Positions 51,457 through 59,276 of a DNA stretch of 64,000 nt are shown here, piece by piece (the first letter of the stretch is position 1; each line of letters starts with the position of its first letter). A program made the translations under genes and the position numbers. Source of the stretch: Bacteroidota bacterium. GTDB lineage: Bacteria; Bacteroidota; Bacteroidia; Cytophagales; Cyclobacteriaceae. The notes under the pieces are model-generated. The model was given only the letters and a program-made list of their open reading frames with translations. It was not told where the DNA came from and did no database searches. The stretch spans positions 1-64,000 of the forward strand of contig JABDGP010000006.1 in NCBI GenBank assembly GCA_013285945.1. Reading direction: 5' to 3'.

Positions 51457-52026
51457 TTAAGAAAGCATCATATTGCTTTTGAAAATCTTCACAGCAATAG
51501 ATAGAAGTATAACACCAAATACTCTGCGCAAAACAGCAAAGCCTGATTTTCCGATTTTCTGTTCAAGCCATGAGCTCGATCGAAGCACGATGTAAACGAA
51601 TATAAGATTCACTACTATTCCAATGAGTATGTCACTTTCTTCGTAAACTGCTCTAAGTGAAAGGATCGTAGTCAATGTTCCGGCTCCGGCAATTAATGGA
51701 AATGCAATAGGCACAATAGATCCCGAACCTTTGGCATCGGGGTCATCTTTGATAAGTGTTATGCCAAGGATCATCTCCATGGCTATAATGAACATAACAA
51801 TGGAACCGGCGACAGCAAACGAGCCAACGTCCAGACCGAATAAATTCAAAATCGATTGGCCTAAATAGAGAAACGCAACCATCAATGCTGCCGCGATGGC
51901 GGTCGCACGCTCGGCATAAATCCTTCCTTCTCGTTTTCGAATGAGGATGATGAACGGAATTGAACCGACAACATCAATTACCGAAAAGAGAATTAATGTA
52001 ACTGAAAATATTTCCTTGAAGTCCAT
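51457..52026 (-). CDS. MarC family integral membrane protein
   Basis: 189 residues with six predicted membrane helices, one UPF0056/MarC domain. Characteristic stretches: FSVTLILFSVIDVVGSIPFI, AAALMVAFLYLGQSILNLFG, VAGSIVMFIIAMEMILGITL, IVPIAFPLIAGAGTLTTILS and VFGVILLSIAVKIFKSNMML. The family was named for multiple antibiotic resistance but that link was later withdrawn; the transported substrate is not known. rnhA follows 19 bp downstream. Confidence 0.92.
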   Translation of the reverse strand: MDFKEIFSVTLILFSVIDVVGSIPFIILIRKREGRIYAERATAIAAALMVAFLYLGQSILNLFGLDVGSFAVAGSIVMFIIAMEMILGITLIKDDPDAKGSGSIVPIAFPLIAGAGTLTTILSLRAVYEESDILIGIVVNLIFVYIVLRSSSWLEQKIGKSGFAVLRRVFGVILLSIAVKIFKSNMMLS

Positions 52027-52127
52027 GGCAATTGGTTGTGGACTCTAATTTAATGAAAAAGAAACAGGTAGTCTTACTAATCGAAAAGACCTGGTTTAAA
52101 CTATTGAATGTCAATTGAAAATGCGGG

Positions 52128-52352
52128 CTAATTCAAGTCTCGCAGAAATCTTGATTCTTGAAAATTGAAATAGGTCTTTTGATGTGCTACGCTATTAAAA
52201 TAATAGAACCCTAAAATATTGTTTTCTGAATCGAGTAGCTCATCAACGTTTCGACCATTGCGAGGTGAGGGCTGAATTTTATAAATCACTTTGCCGCGAA
52301 GTTTCGAACGAAGGGTCTTGTTGAGAATTTCAACCCAGTTGCGGTCATCCAT
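52128..52352 (-). CDS. Small hypothetical protein, 74 aa
   Basis: 74 residues from ATG 52352, with no signal or membrane segment. It reads as a compact, charged soluble protein: MDDRNWVEILNKTLRSKLRG, then KVIYKIQPSPRNGRNVDELL and a Phe-rich end (FYYFNSVAHQKTYFNFQESR). The family is not recognised. It stands alone between marC and the porin terminator. The frame is supported by its even amino acid use but a chance frame cannot be excluded. Confidence 0.5.
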   Translation of the reverse strand: MDDRNWVEILNKTLRSKLRGKVIYKIQPSPRNGRNVDELLDSENNILGFYYFNSVAHQKTYFNFQESRFLRDLN

Positions 52353-52459
52353 TTTTTTACTAATGTACTCAATAAGTAGCTGAGTATTTGTGAGTGATGA
52401 GAACTGAAATCTGAATCAATGTTAGCTCTTTTAAAAATTCAATTGAATAAAAAAAGAAA

Positions 52460-52481
52460 CAGGCGCCCTTGCGAGGCGCCC
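52460..52481 (-). terminator. Rho-independent terminator of the porin-SulP unit
   Basis: GGCGCC at 52462-52467 pairs with GGCGCC at 52475-52480 and, read leftward, is followed by TTTCTTTTTTTAT. It ends the leftward transport operon, about 25 bp after the porin stop. Confidence 0.85.
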
Positions 52482-52506
52482 ATTTGCAAACTAAACTAAA
52501 CTGCTT

Positions 52507-53928
52507 TTAGAAAAAGAACTGGTATTGCATGTTAAGCTGGCGCTTGGTACTGCTATTGAGATTAAGAGCCGTGCCATTCGGTGTATAAGTCGGACGAATC
52601 TGATAATCCAAAGTGATTTTTGCGGTATGACCCTTGATCAACCAATTCATCCCAAAATCATACACATTCATTTGTTTATCAAGGCGATCGTACTTAGCAC
52701 TTTGCAGAGTTACGTAAGGCATTAACGTGCCGTTGCCTTCACCCAAAAGATCCTTCTTTAATAAGTATCCCGCTTGCGCATAAATTACATTGCCTGTGCC
52801 AAACATAGGGAATGCAGTGCCCTGGCTATTCGCCTGAGCGGTGCCAGTAGGGGGTGAGACAATACCGTTGGCTGGATTCATACTTGCATTATAACGAAGA
52901 TATCCTTGACCATAATCTGTATGGAAATAACCTGCATAGGCATTGAATGCTGTTCCTTTCTCTGTGTTAAGCGGAGCATCATAGAATACTGCAACCGACC
53001 AAAGGTCCATATCGTGATACTTTGTGCCAGCCAATGTTCCATCGCCTGTCCAGGTGGCATTTGTTTGGTGAATAAATCCACCTTCGAGATTCAGCACTTT
53101 CTTCTTGCCTAAATAAGTTCCAGTCATATAAGGTGTCACGTGAGATTCTTTGTCGAAGAAATTCCACATGAAGAAACCCTGATATTGTTTGTTGTGACCG
53201 ACTTGTGCAAAAGTTGCATTGGGGCTGTTGGGTGCAAAGGTGAGTGGCGTAGCAACTGTACCGTTGGTATTTACTGGAAATGGATCAGTGAGAACCAATC
53301 GATAATCCAATCTTCCGAGCTGCCCGCGGGCGTACATACTCAGCTTGCGCGAGAACTCATCGGTTTGGTCGACAGTAGCTTGTGCAAATACGGGCACATC
53401 CAGACTCATGATCGTGCCAATGCTAGGCTGACTAAAGCGCGAAAGACCATTGGCAATTGTTAAGCCTCCACCAAGAAAGAGGATATCACTTCCTTTTTTG
53501 ATTCTGTAATCGGCAAGGGCGTCATGAATAAAGAATTGGGTTTTTCTATTTACATAAGGAGAGCCGTTGTCAGGTGAGCCGCCATTTCCCGATAGGAAAT
53601 CGAAATTATTTTGACCCATCTGAAAATAGAATGTCACGTGGTCAGTTAACTGGCCATATAGCTGGAAGCGGGTTCTGCGAAGCCCTATGTCAAACCCGTT
53701 TGACTTTGGAGCCCCTAAAACAGTAGTGCCCGGATTGTAGTCTGCATAACGGAACCAGGCTTGGTTAAGAAAAGTAGCTTTGATATAATGAGTACCATCG
53801 TCATTGAGACTAAGCCGCAATTCTTCAATAGCTTTCTTGGTTTCCTTTTTCGGTTCTTCTTTAGGCTGCTCTTGTGCAAAGCCCTTAAGCCCGGCCAACA
53901 CGACAAATAGTAGAATACTTTTTTTCAT
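52507..53928 (-). CDS. OprO/OprP-like outer-membrane porin
   Basis: 473 residues. Signal peptide MKKSILLFVVLAGLKGFAQ; a short Lys/Glu-rich periplasmic linker (EQPKEEPKKETKKAIEELRL), then a 16-stranded-type barrel: FLNQAWFRYADYNPGTTV, DIGLRRTRFQLYGQLTDHVT, YFQMGQNNFDFLSGNGG, FYDAPLNTEKGTAFNAYAGY and TAKITLDYQIRPTYTPNG with an aromatic end (MQYQFFF). The family includes anion-selective channels such as OprP for phosphate. Placed 36 bp after the SulP gene, it is the probable outer-membrane port for the same anion, bicarbonate or sulfate. Confidence 0.85.
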   Translation of the reverse strand: MKKSILLFVVLAGLKGFAQEQPKEEPKKETKKAIEELRLSLNDDGTHYIKATFLNQAWFRYADYNPGTTVLGAPKSNGFDIGLRRTRFQLYGQLTDHVTFYFQMGQNNFDFLSGNGGSPDNGSPYVNRKTQFFIHDALADYRIKKGSDILFLGGGLTIANGLSRFSQPSIGTIMSLDVPVFAQATVDQTDEFSRKLSMYARGQLGRLDYRLVLTDPFPVNTNGTVATPLTFAPNSPNATFAQVGHNKQYQGFFMWNFFDKESHVTPYMTGTYLGKKKVLNLEGGFIHQTNATWTGDGTLAGTKYHDMDLWSVAVFYDAPLNTEKGTAFNAYAGYFHTDYGQGYLRYNASMNPANGIVSPPTGTAQANSQGTAFPMFGTGNVIYAQAGYLLKKDLLGEGNGTLMPYVTLQSAKYDRLDKQMNVYDFGMNWLIKGHTAKITLDYQIRPTYTPNGTALNLNSSTKRQLNMQYQFFF

Positions 53929-53964
53929 CGATTATAAATTTAAGCATGACTTATTAATGATTGA

Positions 53965-55578
53965 TTACGACAATTTCTTTGTAGCCAACGGATGACTTGA
54001 CAAACCTTTGTGCTTATCTAAACCGGTGAGAGTTACATGCCCGCCGGCGCTATGATAATCCTCTTCAAAGTGGTGTAGAGCTTCCTGGAAAGTATGGTCC
54101 ACCAATTTGGCTTCGGCAAAATTGAATTTGATTTTCTTGCCGGGCTTTAACTTGGTCCACATTTTTTGGAAGCCCATCAGGTTTGAGAAGATGGCAGACT
54201 GCTTCACATTTACAGTATAGCCTTCAGTGGTTTCTTTCACTTCATAATTTGCTTTGAACAAGCTAGTGATCGGCGCACCATTGATCAGGTGGAAAATAAA
54301 CTTTACAACTATACCGGCAGCAACACCCATCAACAAGTCCTCAGCTACGGTAACGAAAATGGTTACCAGGAAAATAACCAGCTGTTCTGCTCCTATTTTA
54401 TATGTACTTATAAATTCTTTAGGAGAAGCCAAACGATAAGCCACCATAATCAGCATACCTGCAAGAGCAGCATTTGGAATCATCTCAATCACTGGGATCA
54501 GCAGCAGCATTGACACTAGCAGAAATAATCCGTGAAAGAAATTAGCCCAACGGGTACGGCCACCAAATCCAACATTGGCTGAGCTACGCGCTACTTCAGA
54601 TATCATGGGCAGCCCGCCCAAAGCACCGGATACTCCGTTGCCAAGCGCAAGTGCACTTAAGTCTTTATTATAATCTGATTTACGCTTCCATGGATCAAGA
54701 CCATCAAGAGCCTTTACCGTGAGCAATGACTCCAGGCTGTTTACAAAAAGAAACATAAACACATAATACCAAAATGTGCCTGTGCTAATGGCAGCAAAGC
54801 TCGCATTGAATTTCACTTCCTTCCAGAAATCGCCAACGTGCACTAATGCAAAATGTTTGTTGCCCGAGTCAACAAGTGTTCCCAGGTTTAGGTAGATACC
54901 AAGTGGAATCATCACCAGCAGTACCAACATTGGTGCGGGTATCTTTTTAAAGATCCCACCAATAGCAGGCAATCCGAAAAGGATAATTAAGCTGCCTATA
55001 CCAATAATTGCAATTTCAGGTTTAGCATTTGCAATGAATGTAGGTATGTGAGTATACAGACCGATTGGACTTAGTCCTTTCCCTGCTGCATCTTTTAAAA
55101 GAGATGCATCAACACCAAGCAGAATTGGAAATTGTTTAGCGAAAATTAAAACACCGATGGCTGCCAACATTCCATGCACAGCTGAGTGCGGAAAGAAATC
55201 GCTGTACGATCCGAATTTTAAAAAGCCAAGTACTACTTGAATGATAGCCATGATAACAATTGCACCACAGGCGAGTTGTACGCCACTGGCTCCTTCAATC
55301 TTCAAGGCATCTAATGCCAGAACTGCACCTGAGCAAACCGTGATCAAACCGGCAGCAGGGCCTTTGATAGTCATTCGTCCGCCCATAAAGAAGCTCACAA
55401 CAATTCCCCCAACCATGGCTGTAAGCACGCCCATAGCTGCAGGGAATTTGCTGGCGCTGGCGATACCAAGGCTTAGCGGCAAGGCTAATAAAAATACGAG
55501 GAACCCGGATAAAGCATCTGCAGTCCAATTTTGCTTCAGCCCTTCAAGTCCATCTTTAGGAATTTCAAGAGTTTTCAT
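53965..55578 (-). CDS. SulP family inorganic anion transporter with STAS domain
   Basis: 537 residues: about 12 membrane helices, then a C-terminal STAS domain from about residue 440 (GYTVNVKQSAIFSNLMGFQK, KIKFNFAEAKLVDHTFQEAL). Helix 1 carries ALSGFLVFLLALPLSLGIAS; the SulP signature GVSGALGGLPMISEVARSSA follows. SulP proteins move sulfate, bicarbonate or dicarboxylates; the BicA subgroup is a sodium-dependent bicarbonate importer. The neighbourhood (porin downstream, divergent DabA/DabB upstream) favours bicarbonate, by inference only. A small membrane protein gene precedes it on the same strand. Confidence 0.93.
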   Translation of the reverse strand: MKTLEIPKDGLEGLKQNWTADALSGFLVFLLALPLSLGIASASKFPAAMGVLTAMVGGIVVSFFMGGRMTIKGPAAGLITVCSGAVLALDALKIEGASGVQLACGAIVIMAIIQVVLGFLKFGSYSDFFPHSAVHGMLAAIGVLIFAKQFPILLGVDASLLKDAAGKGLSPIGLYTHIPTFIANAKPEIAIIGIGSLIILFGLPAIGGIFKKIPAPMLVLLVMIPLGIYLNLGTLVDSGNKHFALVHVGDFWKEVKFNASFAAISTGTFWYYVFMFLFVNSLESLLTVKALDGLDPWKRKSDYNKDLSALALGNGVSGALGGLPMISEVARSSANVGFGGRTRWANFFHGLFLLVSMLLLIPVIEMIPNAALAGMLIMVAYRLASPKEFISTYKIGAEQLVIFLVTIFVTVAEDLLMGVAAGIVVKFIFHLINGAPITSLFKANYEVKETTEGYTVNVKQSAIFSNLMGFQKMWTKLKPGKKIKFNFAEAKLVDHTFQEALHHFEEDYHSAGGHVTLTGLDKHKGLSSHPLATKKLS

Positions 55579-55756
55579 TTTTTACTTTTAAGTTTAAAAT
55601 CGACTTCCATGTTTTGTTGTTTTCAGTCCGGGTGCAAATCATGTGAAAATCATTTTCCTCGGACACTTTTTATACGATACGATTGATTTCACTGATCGTG
55701 CCAGTAAATAGCATCATTGGCATTTCAAGCCTGCCTAATTATGCAGGAGAAATTTA

Positions 55757-56125
55757 TCAGATAAGGAGATGGCAGTTGAGGAGAAACAGCGGTGGCTGCG
55801 CAGCAATGTGCTGGTATGAGTGTTGGATAAAGACCTGCGAAGACTTTATTAATTCATGATGACGATAAAAAACTGAAATCAGATTAAAGTCAAAGAGGGA
55901 AGTAAATTCTTTGTGACCTAATCCGTCTTCCTCATTTGCATCCAGTTCTTCAGCGAAGATGCAGAAAAGCTGTGTTTGACTGGCACTTGATGAATTCACT
56001 AATTGAGTACCGGCATTTTCAGTTTTATCAGAGGGGCCGGCGGGTAATATTACAGGAGCCAGCAACTCCACTGAGAAGATAATAAGCGCAAAAAATTTTA
56101 TAAACTGATGTAAATTTCGATGCAT
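55757..56125 (-). CDS. Small membrane protein leading the SulP unit, 122 aa
   Basis: From ATG 56125, a basic start (MHRNLHQFIKFFALIIFSVE) and hydrophobic helix to about residue 30 (LLAPVILPAGP), a Ser/Asn-rich stretch, an acidic block (EELDANEEDGLGHKEF), then an aromatic end (PPLFLLNCHLLI). The layout is matched by the protein at 56312-56671 on the other side of the control region. It ends 178 bp before the SulP start. No known family; possibly a periplasmic, membrane-tethered accessory of anion transport. Confidence 0.65.
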   Translation of the reverse strand: MHRNLHQFIKFFALIIFSVELLAPVILPAGPSDKTENAGTQLVNSSSASQTQLFCIFAEELDANEEDGLGHKEFTSLFDFNLISVFYRHHELIKSSQVFIQHSYQHIAAQPPLFLLNCHLLI

Positions 56126-56137
56126 GATTATCTCTGC

Positions 56138-56145
56138 GAAATGTA
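56138..56145 (-). promoter_or_regulatory. Near-consensus -7 element TACATTTC
   Basis: On the minus strand it differs from TAnnTTTG only at the last base and lies 12 bp before the ATG of the small protein that leads the SulP unit. Confidence 0.35.
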
Positions 56146-56295
56146 AAGGTTATAAGAATTGCGTCACATTTCAAAATTTTTATATAAGTGGAAAGCAACC
56201 CGGGTTAACTTTAAAGTTGAGTTGTATAAAATAACCGTCCGTGGTTTAATAGGCTGCCCTGAGTAAATTTGAACCGCGAATGTCATGGATTTTTT

Positions 56296-56303
56296 TACAT
56301 TTG
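56296..56303 (+). promoter_or_regulatory. Putative -7 promoter element TACATTTG
   Basis: It matches TAnnTTTG and lies eight bases before the ATG at 56312, the preferred start of the small protein that leads dabA-dabB. Confidence 0.6.
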
Positions 56304-56311
56304 CGCAGTTT

Positions 56312-56671
56312 ATGAAGAATATAAACCATATTAGCGTGTTGTCTTACACATTCGTGGTTATCTTCTTATACACTTTTATTGTTTCACTATCCGTTAATTT
56401 CTGGACAGATTACCCAAAGGAACAAGGGTATAATGTTTCCAAAAGCAGTAGCCTTCCTTCCAAGTCTGATAATCAACTTCCTTACGAAGAAAGAGAGATT
56501 GAAAAGGATGACGACCCTCAACAGGATTTCTTTTTTGTTTGCCAGTTTGGTGTCTCTGCTCCAGTCTTGATCGCCGGAGCATGGTGCGAATTGATTCATA
56601 GTGCGCCACTCGCAATAGGTACTATTTCAGACATCCCATTGTATCTGGCCGACCGCTCTCTTCGAATCTGA
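56312..56671 (+). CDS. Small membrane protein leading the DabAB unit, 119 aa
   Basis: From ATG 56312, chosen because the -7 box ends eight bases before it (an earlier ATG at 56285 lies in the promoter). A helix spans residues about 9-27 (LSYTFVVIFLYTFIVSLSV), followed by NFWTDYPKEQGYN, a polar linker, an acidic block (YEEREIEKDDDPQQDFFF) and a hydrophobic end (SDIPLYLADRSLRI). No family is recognised, but the layout matches the leftward small gene at 55757. The dabA gene starts 107 bp on, with a strong palindrome in between. Confidence 0.65.
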   Translation: MKNINHISVLSYTFVVIFLYTFIVSLSVNFWTDYPKEQGYNVSKSSSLPSKSDNQLPYEEREIEKDDDPQQDFFFVCQFGVSAPVLIAGAWCELIHSAPLAIGTISDIPLYLADRSLRI

Positions 56672-56689
56672 ATTGAAAAAATATCCGCC

Positions 56690-56703
56690 CACCGGTACCG
56701 GTG
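56690..56703. promoter_or_regulatory. Perfect 14-bp palindrome before dabA
   Basis: CACCGGTACCGGTG is perfectly self-complementary and flanked by CCG and CGG, which could extend it with bulges. No T-run follows, so it is not a normal terminator; an operator or RNA hairpin between the small gene and dabA is more likely. Confidence 0.45.
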
Positions 56704-56778
56704 CGGTTATAATCAGCAGGCAGACCTGCAGCTCAAACTGTTTCTTCAACGGACAATCCTAAGGTAATATTAATAGTT

Positions 56779-59274
56779 ATGCAGAATTCTTCTTTTGATG
56801 AACATGAAGTGCTCCATGAGCTGAAGCACTACCTGCCTGAGCAGGCATCGCTCAAAGATTTTATTCATCAGAACACGTTGCAGGCATTTCAGAAATTGAA
56901 ATTCCACGACGCGCTTCATCGAGCTTCTGAAATGTTTGGGTATAAGGTTTCACTTAAGTTAAGCGAATTCCGATCCCTTTACGATTCCAAAAAAATCAGA
57001 GAAGACATTCTTGAAAAAGTAATTATTGAACGAAAGGGAGCAAGCGCTCTTAAGGAATGGAAAGAAAAGGTGTGTTCTGGGAAATATAGTATGCACAGCC
57101 CTCCGCGTATAGGAGCGCTGCGATCGAACTGGAAGCGTCAATATCATATTGATATGGATTCGCTGGTGCAACCCGTTCTTTTCAGAATCCTGTGTAGTTA
57201 TCTTGATCAGGGAATTTCGATATGGAATTTTCCGGTAAAGGGAAAAAGCTTTCTGGAGTCAATGAGGGAAATAGAGAAAGTCGGCCTGTCTAGTTTTTTT
57301 AGAACAAAGCGAGCAAAAAAATACCTGTTGGATGATAATTGTGAGATTGCTGATTTATTGGAAATACTAATTGGCGATGAGTCGCTCTACAAACAGTATT
57401 TGTTCGACCAGCAGTTTTCGCATATGGGATGGTCGGGTATGGTTTCAGTTGTCGAAACCAGCCCGTCAACACTTTTGGATACGAAAAAGATTTCAGTGCA
57501 TGATCTCGTGGTATTTGAGCTTCTCATGGAGATCGATATCATGGACTACAACTTTGGCAAAGACTGGATGCCACTCAGTACAAAGATTAGTGAGCGCCCT
57601 ATTGACTTGTTTGCCGATGTTCATCTAACGGAATTGCGCGAAGTATTAATCATCTGGCAAGAAGCATTTGAGTGGAGTTATTATGATCAGGTGTTGGCAG
57701 GAATTGTTTCAACATCCAAAGCCACCAATCATCAACAGGTGCAATCCAAAACTTTCCAGTCTTTATTCTGCATAGACGATCGTGAAGATTCCTTTAGAAG
57801 ATATCTTGAGAAAGCAGACCCTAAATGTGAGACCTTTGCTACTCCGGGTTTCTTTAGCATGGAATTTTTCTATCAGCCTGAAGATGGGAAATTCTATACC
57901 AAAGTTTGTCCGGCGCCCGTCACGCCAAAATATTTAATTAAAGGATCGAATAACAAAGAAAAGCGAGAACAGGATGTTCATTTCTCAAAACATACGACCT
58001 CATTTTATTCCGGCTGGTTGATCTCACAGACTCTCGGTTTCTGGTCGGCTTTGAAATTGTTTGTTAATATTTTCAGACCGTCGATCAGCCCGGCTACGGC
58101 TTCCTCGTTCCAGCACATGGACAGGCACTCTCAACTGACTATTGAAAATAAAGACCCTAAGAGCACAGAAAACGGTTTGCAGATTGGTTTTACAGTTGCA
58201 GAGATGGCGCAGCGTCTTGAAGGGATGCTGATGAGTATTGGCTTGGTGAAAGATTTTGCTCCGATAGTTTATATCGTTGGTCACGGTTCCAGTAGTGTTA
58301 ACAACCCACATTATGCGGCCTACGACTGCGGGGCCTGTTCTGGCCGTCCCGGCTCGGTAAATGCCCGAGTTGCCTGCTATATGGCTAACCACCCTGAGGT
58401 GCGAAAAATTCTTGCTGAACGTGGGATTGCAATTCCGACATCAACGCAATTTCTTGGCGCCCTGCACGATACCACGCGCGACGAGATCGCTTTCTTTGAT
58501 GAGAACTCATTAACTGTTACCAACCGCGAAAATCACACGATTAATGAAAAGGTATTTGCGAAGGCATTAGATAATAATGCCAAAGAAAGATCACGCAGGT
58601 TTGAGCTTGTAAATTCAAAATTGACCCCGGAAAAAATTCATGATGAAGTTCGTAAGAGGTCCGTTTCCTTATTTGAGCCTCGGCCTGAGCTGAATCATGC
58701 GACTAACACGCTTTGTGTGGTGGCAAGGAGATCGTTGTCTAAGAATTTGTTTCTGGATAGGCGCGCATTTCATAATTCATATAATTATGCCATTGATCCC
58801 GATGGTAAATATTTATTGAACATACTTCGGCCTGCTGCGCCCGTTTGCGGTGGCATCAATTTAGAGTATTTCTTTTCACGTGTAGACAACCAAAAGCTTG
58901 GCGCAGGAACCAAATTGCCTCACAACGTCATGGGACTCTTTGGTGTGGCGAATGGTATTGACGGGGATTTGCGGCCGGGCTTGCCGAGTCAGATGATCGA
59001 AGTACATGACCCTATTCGGTTGATGATCATTGTAGAGCACTTCCCGAAAGTAGTGCTTGAAACTATTCTTCGCTCACCTGAAACCTACGAGTGGTTTATC
59101 AATGACTGGGTTAAGCTTGTAGTAGTTAATCCTGAAACTTTCGAACTATCACTTTTTAAAGAAGGGCAGTTCTATCCGTACGAACCATTGCAGAAGAAAA
59201 TTGAGACGGTCTTAAATCTCGCACCCCTATTCGAAACTAATATTGACAATTTGCCGGTTTACGCCATCGCATAA
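56779..59274 (+). CDS. dabA: DabA, inorganic carbon-hydrating subunit (UPF0753/DUF2309)
   Basis: 831 residues, normal for the family. DabA is a cytosolic, beta-carbonic-anhydrase-like zinc protein that, with DabB, traps CO2 as bicarbonate using ion flow. Zinc ligands known from Halothiobacillus (Cys-x-Asp, His, Cys) are kept: C331 and D333 in FCIDDREDSF, H502 in GHGSSSVNNPHY and C517 in DCGACSGRPGS; the His-to-Cys spacing of 15 is identical. The ATG lies 107 bp after the small gene. dabB follows two bases on. Finding DabAB in an apparent heterotroph fits a role in supplying bicarbonate to carboxylases. Confidence 0.92.
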   Translation: MQNSSFDEHEVLHELKHYLPEQASLKDFIHQNTLQAFQKLKFHDALHRASEMFGYKVSLKLSEFRSLYDSKKIREDILEKVIIERKGASALKEWKEKVCSGKYSMHSPPRIGALRSNWKRQYHIDMDSLVQPVLFRILCSYLDQGISIWNFPVKGKSFLESMREIEKVGLSSFFRTKRAKKYLLDDNCEIADLLEILIGDESLYKQYLFDQQFSHMGWSGMVSVVETSPSTLLDTKKISVHDLVVFELLMEIDIMDYNFGKDWMPLSTKISERPIDLFADVHLTELREVLIIWQEAFEWSYYDQVLAGIVSTSKATNHQQVQSKTFQSLFCIDDREDSFRRYLEKADPKCETFATPGFFSMEFFYQPEDGKFYTKVCPAPVTPKYLIKGSNNKEKREQDVHFSKHTTSFYSGWLISQTLGFWSALKLFVNIFRPSISPATASSFQHMDRHSQLTIENKDPKSTENGLQIGFTVAEMAQRLEGMLMSIGLVKDFAPIVYIVGHGSSSVNNPHYAAYDCGACSGRPGSVNARVACYMANHPEVRKILAERGIAIPTSTQFLGALHDTTRDEIAFFDENSLTVTNRENHTINEKVFAKALDNNAKERSRRFELVNSKLTPEKIHDEVRKRSVSLFEPRPELNHATNTLCVVARRSLSKNLFLDRRAFHNSYNYAIDPDGKYLLNILRPAAPVCGGINLEYFFSRVDNQKLGAGTKLPHNVMGLFGVANGIDGDLRPGLPSQMIEVHDPIRLMIIVEHFPKVVLETILRSPETYEWFINDWVKLVVVNPETFELSLFKEGQFYPYEPLQKKIETVLNLAPLFETNIDNLPVYAIA

Positions 59275-59276
59275 TT

